Source: Stentor coeruleus
Lineage: Eukaryota; Ciliophora; Heterotrichea; Heterotrichida; Stentoridae
Reading direction: 5' to 3'
Assembly (NCBI GenBank): GCA_001970955.1
Contig: MPUH01000514.1
Span: 1-48,785 of the forward strand
DNA: 48,785 nt
Both the position numbers and the translations under genes were made by a program. This document shows, one piece after another, positions 38,820 to 48,634 of this stretch (its first letter is position 1; each line of letters starts with the position of its first letter). The notes under the pieces are model-generated. The model was not told the origin of the DNA and made no database searches. It saw only the letters and a program-made list of their open reading frames with translations.

Positions 38820-40987
38820 ATGAATATTTCATTGAAGTATTATATTATCGTCCTGACTATTTATGCGATATTGATTTGCAAGTATGAAACAGAAATAAGC
38901 AGATTTCAGCGAACAGTGCATCTGCATATTTTTGATCCTTCAACTGATTTAATTACAATTAGCTCAATTTTTGTTCAAGACAATATAAAATCTGAAGTGA
39001 ATCCCGAGTACATAATTCAAGAAAATAATCAAATTAAGACATTTGAATATTTTCATATAGATAACTCGAACTATTTGCAAAAAAATCTCAAATGCAATCC
39101 TGTGAATATGGGATACAGCATAAAAAATGGGCAAACCGTATTTCCAAACAAAACCTATCCCCAATGTTGGAAGCTAGCAAAACATCCAATTCCTTTTATG
39201 AATCTAAATTATCAAACAAACTCATTTTCTATGACATGTGAAAGCGGTACTCCCTATTTTATTCTTGAACCAAATGGGAAAAAAAATAGGCTTTATCAAT
39301 ACAACGAACTTTACCCTTACTTAAAATCAAAAATATACACAAATGAAGTAAAACTAGATGATCAAGAATTTGTTTATGGAAGCTGCGACAATCAAAATTT
39401 TAATAATGCAATACATGTTCCTAGATTCAATAAAACTTTATTCGATCACACAAAAAACAAAATGAGCAGTTTAAAAATTACTCATAAGCCTTTAATCACA
39501 CTTATTCTTACAATTGATAGTTTTTCTAGAAGACATTTTTATCGTAAACTCCCCAACTCAGTAAAATACTTAAATTCTCTTTCTAAAAACTTTACAGCAT
39601 TTGATTTTTTGCTTCATAACGTATATGGAGGTTCTTCAGTTCAAAACATTCTCCCTATTTTTTCAGGTAAATTTTATTTAGATCTTCCAATAAATGAACT
39701 TGAAACACCTAGAGAATATGATGTTATACATAATGATTCAATGTGGAAAATTTTTAAAGATAATGGTTTTGTTACTTTATTAGCTTTTGAAGATTGTGAT
39801 TATTATTTTCCTAATGCCCTTGGAAGATGTCCTAATGTTGATTATATTGTCCGTTCTTTTTATTGTGCAGCGAAAGCAATATCAGATTTAGATACAGAAA
39901 TTCATTCTAAACCTATTCAAAGATGTTTAGGGAATTATATGTCTCATTGGTATACATTTAATTATACACGTGAATTTTCAAGATTATATGAAGGGGTTAA
40001 TCAATGGATTTATTTACATATTAATACAGCTCATGAAGCTACAGGACAACATGCTACTACTTTAGATGATGATTTAGTTGAATTTCTTGATTTTTATATA
40101 AAAACTCTTAGTGAAAAACATGAAATCGCTATTTTCTTACATGCGGATCATGGGATGAGATATGGAAACTGGTATCAGGATATTGAAGCGTATCAAGAAA
40201 ATAAACTTCCTGCATTTTTTTTAATAGCTTCAAAAAGTTTGCTAGATAGAATACCTGATTCTTATGAAAACCTTTTGGTTAACACTCAAAGACTGACTAC
40301 GAAAAAAGATTTCAGGCCTACTATTAACTATCTAGCAAAAATGCCTTATAATATAACAGAAAAGCAACCAAAAGGTAATACATCTATAAATTTATTTACC
40401 GAACAAGCATTAATTAATAGAACATGTGATGAGTTAGGAATATCACCTTTTGAATGTTCATGTTTAGTTTTAGAAGAAATATTTGATTATTCAAAAGATG
40501 ANGTTCATGTTTAGTTTTAGAAGAAATATTTGATTATTCAAAAGATGAAGAATTTGTTGTTTTACTAAATACAATAATCGAAGAAGCGATATTCAAAATA
40601 AATACTGCAGTGCATACTCCATATTTAGGGAATTTCGGATTATGTGCAAAAGTGAGTTTTAGAAACATTTTGAAGGTGTATGGGCTAAAAATTAATAACA
40701 AAGTTGAAGAAATTCAGATAAAGTTTGGAGTAAATGAAAATATAAATGCGATATTTGAAATCAGTGCTTTTGTTGGAACTCATATAAGAAGCCCAGTTTT
40801 AATTGCAAGCAGCTATAGGAATTCAATATTAACATATGTTTATAGAGGGTATAAAAGCAGAATAAAAATCGTTGGGATTAAGAGGAAGGATAAATATGGT
40901 GGAATATGCGAAAATGCTGCAAGGAAATTGAATATAAAAGCGGAGTATTGTATCTGCAATTCTAATTCTTTGAATTTTTTTTTATAG
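38820..40987 (+). CDS. DUF229 family protein (alkaline phosphatase/sulfatase fold), split by an N-join
   Basis: The start is ATG 38820 (a TTG at 38811 is not the start). An N at 40502 lies between identical 46-bp copies (40456-40501 and 40503-40548) and breaks the frame. Counting one copy, a single frame of about 706 aa reaches TAG at 40987. Type II membrane or secreted topology: hydrophobic residues 6-23 (KYYIIVLTIYAILICKY). The core has LILTIDSFSRRHFYRKLP, then VYGGSSVQNILPIFSG, and LHADHGMRYGNW, the metal-site motifs of DUF229. The C-terminal part after the join has GGICENAARKLNIKAEYCIC, the Cys pattern ending this family. Several N-glycosylation sites. Function of the family is poorly known. 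Confidence 0.9.
40456..40548. repeat. Duplicated contig ends around a single N, inside a gene
   Basis: 46-bp identical copies at 40456-40501 and 40503-40548 flank the N at 40502. One copy plus the N are surplus; without them the DUF229 frame is continuous. Confidence 0.95.
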
Positions 40988-41774
40988 ATTAATTTATAAT
41001 GCTAGGCATTTATCAGGAGTAAAAAAAGTTTATGGTAGAAATAAAATTATTTATCGAGTTTATATTGTCCCCTTTATAACTTTTATTGTACTAATCTAAG
41101 TGATAAAGATATATTACTAACTAGTATTTGTAGAATAAATAAATATTTTGTTTTAAAGGTTTTTCTTTCAAGAGTTTAGATAAGATTAGTTTATAATTTG
41201 TAGAGGTTTAGAGAAATTATATTTTTGCTACAGGAATCAATTTTATATTTGTATAAATTAGTAGAATTTTAATGGATTTTAATAGGAATTAGGGCTATGA
41301 CATTAAGAATATAAAATGGATGAAGTATTATTGGAGTTTTTTGGGGGTAATATCAAATTCAATGTATTGAGAAGTTAATATATAATAGCTTTATGATTCA
41401 TTACAAAAAAAAGTTTATGATATTAATAATGCATATGCTAAGAAAAATATCGGAATTTAGTTATTGTTTAGATTACAAATATAATGGGGTTTTTTTCTTC
41501 GAAGTTTTGTAATTCAATATTTGTAAGTTTCTAGATAATAGCTCAACTGGAAAATTGATATTCAGAATATTTTAAATCTAGATATACATTCTTCAACANA
41601 AATATCTTAAACTTTTTACTTTTTACTTCTTACATCAATTATAATCAGTACCTTTTGAGTATTTAAAACTACCTTCTCTATAAAACCTTTAAACCAAATA
41701 TTAACAAAACCTTTAAACCATATATTATCTCCATAATTTTAATCATCTAAAATCTTTTAACTCAAGATAAAAAT
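40988..41774. other. Intergenic region with an N at 41599
   Basis: No gene seen. G-rich and C-poor on the left; the last ~150 bases are C-rich before the carrier gene. The N at 41599 is not flanked by a visible duplication. A 16-bp direct repeat (aaacctttaaaccawa) occurs at about 41688-41720. Confidence 0.55.
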
Positions 41775-42551
41775 ATGTTGCAAAGTGACACTTTCGCTCC
41801 TGCTGGACTCTTAGCAAACCTTGTGTCTCTTCCTTTAGATTACACAAAAACACATATTCAAGTTCACAATACTCTTCCAAAACCTAGCATATTCTTAAGA
41901 TACATTGGTTTAGAAGTTGTGCTCTTTAAATATCTAATTTTTTACAATCTTAGACAATGTTTTCAAAAACTAATCCCAGAAGATAATAAAAGTCTATTAC
42001 TATTCTCCTCCTCTTTATCTTATTTTTTGCTAACCCCATTTGATCATATATTAGTCAAGCTTCAAACAAAGAATTTACAAACTAATAAATTATCAAATAT
42101 TATGAATACTTCAATTTTTATTGTAAAGAAATATGGAATTAGTGGCTTTTTTTTAGGTGGTTTACCAAATACATTAAAATGTTGTGCTTTTGGTGCAGCT
42201 AGCATGAATTTTGACACAACTTTATACCCATATCATGTAATACTATGGAAATATTTTTTGATTATGGCAACTATGATACCTGCTGTTGTATTTTCACATC
42301 CTTTTGATGTAGTTAAAACTCATATGCAAAAGAATGTGTTAAATGTTGATGGAAATCAAAAAGATTTTGAAATGAATAAAATTGGTAGAGAGGCTGGTAG
42401 GGAATATACAAGATTTAGTGAATGCTGTGTTGATCTTTATAAAAAGTATGGAATGAAAGTTTTTTATAGAGGGATTTATCATGCTTATGCTAGAGCAATA
42501 TTTATAGTTGCTGCACCTGTGACTGCTTTTGAAATATATCATCCATATTAG
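41775..42551 (+). CDS. Mitochondrial carrier family (SLC25) protein
   Basis: 258 aa, a little short for the ~300-aa family. Three carrier repeats are visible by their Px[DE]xx[KR]-like signatures: PLDYTKTHIQ near residue 20, PFDHILVKLQ near 95 and HPFDVVKTHMQ near 178. Each sits at the end of an odd-numbered TM helix. GISGFFLGGLPNTLKCCAFG and MKVFYRGIYHAYARAIFIVA follow repeats two and three. The second signature lacks the usual basic residue at its end (PFDHIL). Expected location: inner mitochondrial membrane, exchanging a small metabolite; the motifs do not show which. An oxoglutarate/dicarboxylate-type carrier is possible. Confidence 0.88.
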   Translation: MLQSDTFAPAGLLANLVSLPLDYTKTHIQVHNTLPKPSIFLRYIGLEVVLFKYLIFYNLRQCFQKLIPEDNKSLLLFSSSLSYFLLTPFDHILVKLQTKNLQTNKLSNIMNTSIFIVKKYGISGFFLGGLPNTLKCCAFGAASMNFDTTLYPYHVILWKYFLIMATMIPAVVFSHPFDVVKTHMQKNVLNVDGNQKDFEMNKIGREAGREYTRFSECCVDLYKKYGMKVFYRGIYHAYARAIFIVAAPVTAFEIYHPY

Positions 42552-42700
42552 ATATTTAGTTTAATAGTAAAATGATTAGGTTCATAATAGTTATGATTTT
42601 ATAAGTAGTTGGATTTTAAGCAGATTTTAAGTGGATTTTATATTTACAGTATAATTTACTCATTTTCCCTCAGATCTTTTTATGATTAACCAACTAATAA

Positions 42701-44113
42701 ATGGGACTTAACCTTGAGATTACTATAATATCTCTATGCATCTTTAGTATTTTATTACTAGGGGGAATATTAAGAAATCTAGGTTCTAGATTAGTTCAAG
42801 AAAAATTTCTTGCTCTTATTATTGGTATAGCCGCAGGTGGGGTATTGAATTTATGTAATATTACAAACATCATAAACAACACTTCAAACTATATCCCGAT
42901 CATGATAGTTCCTTATTTATTAGAGAAAACTTATAATATGCCAAAAGTGATTCCTAACTAGGCTCTTTTATATAATCGACTTGGAAGCATTTTACTAATT
43001 TCTGTTCTTGGCGGCCTTATTAGTGTGTTAATTTCAAGTTTTTCAATCTTTTTGCTATTTAAATTCTTTGACCCTTCAATCTCTTTATCTACAGCAGCTA
43101 AACTTTCAATTATATTGATAATCCCAGGAGGTCAATTAGGAATTGAAAAAGACAATTCTAGCTCTTTACATTTGTATTTATCAATTTCATCAATTTGTAC
43201 AATGTACCCTTTATTTGATGCTACAACTCTTGGATTTGCCTCATTAATCAAAGAATGGACTATAGGATTTATAATTGGAATTACAATAGGAATAATTGGT
43301 TCTTTAATATTCAAAGTATCATGTTACTCTAAAATGTGGAATACATTAGAAATAATTTCATGTTTATTAATATCAATTATAGCACATCAAATTTCATTAG
43401 AAATTGGTGGAAGTTCAGTTTTAGCTTTAATGATTTGTAGCTTGATTCTAAGTAAATACGTGTTTATTACAGATATGAGCCTAGTTGTACGAAGTAGTCT
43501 ATTAAATAGCTTATCAGGTGTTTGTGAGATTATTGGTCAATTATGGTTAGGTGCGAGTATATGGGAAAGGAATTTAATCCCAAGTTATTTATCAATTTTC
43601 CCTATTATTATTGGTTTTTCATATTTAAGTTATCTGTTTTGTATGGGATTAGGGTATATTTGCAAGCTTAAGACTATCAAATTTCAAGATTGTTTATGTT
43701 CTGTTATTGCTGGATTTAGATCATTACCAACTATTTGCCTTATTTGTATGATCCCAAAAGATTTACAAGAAGTTTGTATTGTTAGCTGTATTATATTAGA
43801 TATATTTGGGATATTTGCTAGCTGGTATATAAATGATGGTAAAGAAGAATTGAATTATTTGATTTCTAGTAACCCTTGCTCTAAATTAAAAGTTTTATTA
43901 CAAGGATTAGAAGAAAATTATATTTTACCTATTTTTGTTAGAGAAAATCTTGAGGTTTCAATACTTAGTCCTAAATTTAATGAAGGGTCACAGAGATTTG
44001 AAGCTGGGATACAAATTAGACAAGAGTCACGGGATGAAGCATCAAGAGAACTACAGGCACTTAATCTTAATATTACTGAAACAGAGCTCCAAGGAGCGCT
44101 ACATCTAAAATAG
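42701..44113 (+). CDS. Na+/H+ exchanger-like (NHE/CPA1) membrane protein, 15-nt intron
   Basis: Exons 42701-42946 and 42962-44113, product 465 aa. Unspliced, a TAG at 42959-42961 ends the frame; the same frame continues beyond. After splicing the text reads YNMPK-ALLYNRLGSILLISVLGG, matching the NHE stretch after TM3. About 11-12 hydrophobic segments cover residues 1-370, followed by a cytoplasmic tail. The transport motif of NHEs (FGESLLNDA) is altered: the aligned stretch is TMYPLFDATTLGF, keeping the Asp but not Glu or Asn. Transport activity or ion preference may therefore differ. The family call rests on fold pattern and the TM3-TM4 stretch. Confidence 0.75.
42947..42961 (+). other. 15-nt intron with GTG donor
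   Basis: GTGATTCCTAACTAG lies between codons, contains a CTAAC branch-like sequence and ends in an in-frame TAG. The donor is GTG where the other introns in this window have GTA. Confidence 0.85.
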
Positions 44114-44388
44114 CAATAAAAATCATATGATAAAAATTAGAATCCTTATAAAACAAACTTTTTTTACAAACCTAAAAAAATCTTACTTTTATCTACAATT
44201 TTTATAATTCCTATAATAATTTTTATCAATCATTTTACTTCTTAAAAAATTCATATCATTTTAATGCACATCCTTTATAAATTCATGTAATAAACGTGAA
44301 ATTCTATCATTAATTTCTATAATATTTAATCTTATTTTCTTATTGTATTAGTAAAATAGAATATTTAATATTATCAACACCTAATAGA

Positions 44389-45685
44389 ATGGACTTAATT
44401 GCGAGTATTTTCGACTCGAAGTACAAATGCAACAGATGCCGACAAATTTTCAAGCTGACTTCCAAACGCCGTAAATGTATTATTTGCAGTAATTTTTAAA
44501 CTAGAGCTCATCTACTGTAAAAGGTGTAGTGTGAAAATTAGCAAGCATGGATTTTTTAAAAGCAAACGATACTGTGTTGATTGCCATAAAAACGATGCAA
44601 CAAAAATCAGACAAAGCCATGACCTAAAAAGAGAACGTGTTACAAGTTTAGAAGATGTTGTAGCAGATATTGGAATAACACAACAAGAACTAGTAGAAAA
44701 TAGGATTCAAATACAAGAAGTTGTAAAAACAATTAATGATGGTGTTAGGAGTATGCCACATACATCAAGTGTAATTATTATACAGTTTAATAGAGAAGTA
44801 AGTAGAAACCTTCAATTGATTGAAGAACCACCAGAAAAATATTATGAAATCCTTAGCAAAATAGGCGAAGGTGGGGCTGGAAGTGTATTTCTCTGTAAAC
44901 ATAAAGAAAGTGGTGAAAGTTATGCTATAAAACGTATAAGTCCGAAAAATGAAAGACATATGGAAATGATACTTAATGAAATTGTCTTAACAAAACTAAG
45001 CTCAAGTCCATATATAGTCAATTACTATGAATCTTATCAATACGAAGGATACTTATGGCTTGTAGTCGAATTAATGAAAGGCAGCCTGACTGATTTAATC
45101 ATCCAAAAACCAGGGAAAATCCCAGAAAAAATCATAGCTTATATTATGAGAGAAATCCTTTTAGGTTTAAAAATCATGCATGATCAATATAGAATTCATA
45201 GAGATATTAAAAGTGATAATATACTTATAGCTCTTGATGGCTCAGTAAAACTTGGAGATTTTGGATATGCTGCTCAATTAACTCAAGAACATGAAGTAAG
45301 GCATAGTGTTGTTGGAACACCTTGTTGGATGGCTCCTGAATTAGTTGTTGGAATGGATTATGGAGTTAGTGTTGATGTTTGGAGTTTAGGTATAGTTGCT
45401 ATAGAAACAGTATATGGAGAACCCCCTTATTTAAATGAGAAACCTATGAGAGCTTTGTATTATATTGCTACAAAACCTTCACCTATGATACCTAATAATG
45501 GGATGTGGAGTGAAGATTTTCAAAGCTTTGTTAGAGCTTGTTTGGTTAAAGATCCTGAAACACGACCTACTAGTGAAATACTTTTGAGGCATCCTTTTAT
45601 TTTAGATGTTTCTGAAGATGCTAAACAACAGTTTGCTGGAAATTTAAGTGAGTGGATCAATACTAAAAAGACTAAGATTAGTTAG
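44389..45685 (+). CDS. FYVE-like zinc finger fused to a PAK/STE20-type kinase, 16-nt intron
   Basis: Exons 44389-44488 and 44505-45685, product 426 aa. The finger appears only after splicing: Cys14, 17, 30, 33, 38, 41, 57 and 60 in the FYVE spacing CxxC-CxxC-CxxC-CxxC (KCNRC, RRKCIIC, YCKRC, YCVDC). The RRKCIIC stretch lacks the His pair of true FYVE (RRHHCRxCG), so PI3P binding is uncertain. A linker (about 60-145) follows. The kinase domain (about 146-405) has IGEGGAGSVF, Lys176 in YAIKRI, HRDIKSDN with Asp267, DFG at 285-287 and SVVGTPCWMAPEL, a PAK/STE20 signature. All catalytic residues are present. Role: a signalling kinase likely recruited by the finger to membranes or partners. Confidence 0.9.
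44489..44504 (+). other. 16-nt intron
   Basis: GTAATTTTTAAACTAG. It interrupts a codon (phase 1); the joined codon is AAG. Splicing exactly restores the eight-Cys finger spacing, strong evidence that it is real and 16 rather than 15 nt long. Confidence 0.9.
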
Positions 45686-46195
45686 AGGAGTATGTAATGA
45701 TGATAAAGAGAGATTGGAATTAATTTACTTTTTAAGATGAGGGAAATGTAAAAGAGATGATTTTTTATTGACAGTTTTAGGTTGGGTTTGTGTTGAGATG
45801 GGAAGAGTTTTCGATGGGTGATTAGGTTGAGATAGGTAAGGATTTTATAATTTAGGAATTTTTTTGGGTTGTTGCTTAAGATAAGATGGTTTAATTTTTT
45901 GTTGTATACAGTTAAAAAATTTAAGGGTTTTTAAATATGTGCTTAGATATATAATGTAATATATATTTACTCTGTAGGAAAAGATTATTTAACACACAAT
46001 TTACTGTAGAATTAAAATTCTAATAATTTTCTGGCATATTCTTTATAAGGTTAAGAAGAAAATAGTCTATATTGGTATTAAATAACATTGTAGCGTTGAT
46101 AAAAATATTCTGAAAATAATCTTAATTATTTGATTAAATTAACAAGAAAATCTTATTATGTATATTTCATTAGAATGACAAAGAAATTGAAAGTT
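45686..46195. other. Convergent intergenic region
   Basis: No gene seen. The first ~200 bases are strongly G-rich and C-poor, as expected 3' of the plus kinase gene. The right part has little C, so the expected switch is weak here. Confidence 0.55.
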
Positions 46196-46501
46196 TTATT
46201 TATATATTTTGTCGATGCATTTTACCGAAATTTTTTTAGAGCAGGAGCTTATACGACTTTTTTTTGGAGTATTAGTTGAGGGCTCAGTGCAAATTCCTAA
46301 ATGATTTTCAAGATCTGTACTCCATTCTTCCACAGAACGCTCACATATCTCATTCGCAGTAATTTCAAAAGTGCAAACTTCATCAGGTATAGGCGACTCA
46401 TAACTTGAACTCCTATACAAAGGCTCAGTTAAGCTAATTTCCAAAACGCTTTCCTTCTTATCATCCATGCAACACGAATTAGTATCTTGTTTTTGTCCCA
46501 T
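46196..46501 (-). CDS. Small predicted N-myristoylated protein, 101 aa
   Basis: The N-terminus MGQKQDTNSCC has Gly2 for myristoylation and a Cys pair at 10-11 for palmitoylation, although position 6 is Asp rather than Ser. The rest is acidic and Ser/Glu-rich without a known domain (SSSYESPIPDEVCTFEI, ERSVEEWSTDLENHLG), ending in a Lys/Cys-rich tail. It starts 41 bp after the stop of the centrin-like gene on the same strand. Confidence 0.6.
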   Translation of the reverse strand: MGQKQDTNSCCMDDKKESVLEISLTEPLYRSSSYESPIPDEVCTFEITANEICERSVEEWSTDLENHLGICTEPSTNTPKKSRISSCSKKISVKCIDKIYK

Positions 46502-46542
46502 AAATTATTTTGAATCTTTAAAATATGAAAAGAACCTCTAAA

Positions 46543-47082
46543 TTATCTAGATTTATTTGGCTTCATTAAAGCTATAAATTCATCTTGACTAATGAATTTT
46601 GTATCTGGAGAAAGCTTATCAAGTGCATCTCTAATCTGCTCATCTGAAACAGATTCACCAATTTCTTTACACATTTCTTTTAATGATTCTAGTGTAATTT
46701 TTCCTTCACCATTATCTATAAGATTGAAAACACTTTGAATACCTTCTTTACTGCTTTTATTTCCTCGTGTTTTTTTTAAATGTCTTATAAAAACATCTAA
46801 TGTTATTTCTTCTTCTAGATTTGATAGATCTTGAAGCATTCTTTGACCAATGATACAATCTTCTTTCATAATATCAAGAACTGAGATAAGATCTCTTTTG
46901 TTTATCACTCCAGTATCGTTAACATCAAGGATGTAAAAGGCTTCTTTCATTAAAGAGATGTCACTGTCAGCCAAATCGAAGTCATCTTCAATTAGTCTTT
47001 TGTCTGGAGTTTTTCCTCTAGACTTCCCTCTAGTTTTGCCTTTAAATGATGCAGCTGATAAATATAGTGATTTTCTTGACAT
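46543..47082 (-). CDS. Centrin-like EF-hand protein, 179 aa
   Basis: A basic N-terminal tail (FKGKTRGKSRGKTPDKR) precedes four EF-hand-like units, the usual centrin plan. Unit 1: MKEAFYILDVNDTGVINKRD, with the loop DVNDTGVINKRD keeping Asp1, Asp4 and Gly6 and ending in Asp. Unit 3: FNLIDNGEGKITLESLKEM, loop DNGEGKITLESL, weak. Unit 4: LSPDTKFISQDEFIALM, without a proper loop. Calcium binding is probably limited. Centrins work at basal bodies and in contractile fibres; heterotrichs use many such proteins in myonemes, so a cortical role is plausible but inferred. TATAA directly abuts the ATG. Confidence 0.85.
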   Translation of the reverse strand: MSRKSLYLSAASFKGKTRGKSRGKTPDKRLIEDDFDLADSDISLMKEAFYILDVNDTGVINKRDLISVLDIMKEDCIIGQRMLQDLSNLEEEITLDVFIRHLKKTRGNKSSKEGIQSVFNLIDNGEGKITLESLKEMCKEIGESVSDEQIRDALDKLSPDTKFISQDEFIALMKPNKSR

Positions 47083-47980
47083 TTATACCATGTTTTTACT
47101 AACTATAAAAAATAATATCGGAATGGTAATAAAATGGGTTATAAATGATATTAGGGACTTTAAACTATATTTTAGTAAGATATGTCAACAGTGAAAAAGA
47201 AACTCATAAATAAAATTTTTAAATCATGGAACTATATAAGTAAGTCGAGTATTTGAAATGCTACAACCGTACAAAATTGCTTCCAAAGAAGCTTTATACA
47301 ATTTCTCTTAGAGTATTAGTCTTGATATCTGTAAATTTTCCCCTTTTTTGCAAGACCACTCAAATATGGTTCATTAACCTCTTTATACAATTGAGTTAAT
47401 CTTTTTTTGATGTTTATAATAATATAATTCTTATAGTGAAGATTTATGATTTTTATTGAAAAAATTATTATAAAATTTTAAACTGTTATCATTCAGAGTT
47501 TCTATTATTCTGTTTCCCATAATAAGCAATAAAGTTAATGTAAGGAAGTCTAATAAAACTATTTTTGCTTTTGATTCTAAGTTTTTTTAATACTTTTTTC
47601 TAATTTTGTATCAGCACGTCTTTTTTGTCAGTAGTATTTTCTCTTAGCCTAATTTTTTTATACCTAAGCATAGGGTCTCTTCATTACAATACTCTATCTT
47701 TTATAAGTAGATAATTGTGTATTTTTTTAAACAGTGATATAGAAGTTGATATATTAAGTATTTGCATATTTTACATAAAAATACAATAAGCCATAACTTT
47801 ATAATCAAACCAAATTTTAGACGATTAAGATTTCATACCCACAATTTTTAAACCTAACTCCCTTAATCAACAATCATAAAATTTACCAAACCAAAAGCAT
47901 ACATTTTCCAAAGCAAAAACCTTCAGATAGTCAAACAAAAAATGGTAAAAAAAAAAGCAAATAGCAAAATAATATCATAA
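47083..47980. other. Intergenic region between two minus genes
   Basis: No gene accepted. A minus-strand stretch at about 47410-47240 reads like protein (LYKEVNEPYLSGLAKKGKIY) but is bounded by stops without start or splice signals; a relic is possible. The right ~160 bases (47810-47980), at the 3' end of the PX gene, are C-rich on plus. Confidence 0.5.
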
Positions 47981-48634
47981 TTACCCATTTAGTTTACAGG
48001 CATATTGATTAAGATTAAAAGTGCAGGTACCTAGAATTTTAGAAATCCACCGGGTTTCATCAACTTTCCCTTCAAAATCTTCCGGTATAGTCTCAACCCA
48101 CTTCTTCTGTTCCACTTGTATTTTCAAATCTTTACATTTTTCCAAAATCACTTGTTGTTGATCCAAAGCTTCATATTCATCCATGCAACCAGGATGGCAA
48201 GATAAATTAACAAACCTTTCTCCAATTTGATTTACAATACTCCAGCATTTATCACTTGTACAATCTTTACAATAACTTACTTCAAGCTTTTTGTTTTCGC
48301 AAACTCCAGATTCTGCTCGATGAAATTGGAAAAATTTCAAATCCTGCAAGACTTTAACAAGTTGTGGATTTTTAAATGCTTGAGAAAAATAAGCTTCTAA
48401 ATCTTTTTTTCGCTTTTCAAGGAAAGTTAAATTTTTATTTCCGAAAAGCTTCTTCCCTGGAAAAATAATGGTTGGAGAGAATTTTTTCAATGACGTATAG
48501 AGTGATCGGAGGTAAGAGTAGCGGCAAGAAACCAAGCAGGATTGCCCAGTATTAAGATCATCAATTTGTATGGAATATTCAGTGTGAGTTCCATGATCTT
48601 TGAACCCAGTGAATTTTATTCTAAGACCTGACAT
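47981..48634 (-). CDS. PX-domain protein, 217 aa
   Basis: The N-terminal ~110 residues fit a PX (phox homology) domain: HTEYSIQIDDLNTGQSC, then RYSYLRSLYTSLKKF in place of the usual R-Y-S-D/E-F stretch, IIFPGKKLFGNKNLTFLEKR matching the PPKK-LxG-NxxxxFxxxR core, and LEAYFSQAFKNPQLVKVLQDLKFF. PX domains bind phosphoinositides, mostly PI3P, on endosomes. The C-terminal part has a Cys-rich segment (CKDCTSDKC, CHPGC) that might bind zinc, and ends with YACKLNG. Likely a small sorting-nexin-type protein. CTATAA directly abuts the ATG. Confidence 0.88.
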   Translation of the reverse strand: MSGLRIKFTGFKDHGTHTEYSIQIDDLNTGQSCLVSCRYSYLRSLYTSLKKFSPTIIFPGKKLFGNKNLTFLEKRKKDLEAYFSQAFKNPQLVKVLQDLKFFQFHRAESGVCENKKLEVSYCKDCTSDKCWSIVNQIGERFVNLSCHPGCMDEYEALDQQQVILEKCKDLKIQVEQKKWVETIPEDFEGKVDETRWISKILGTCTFNLNQYACKLNG

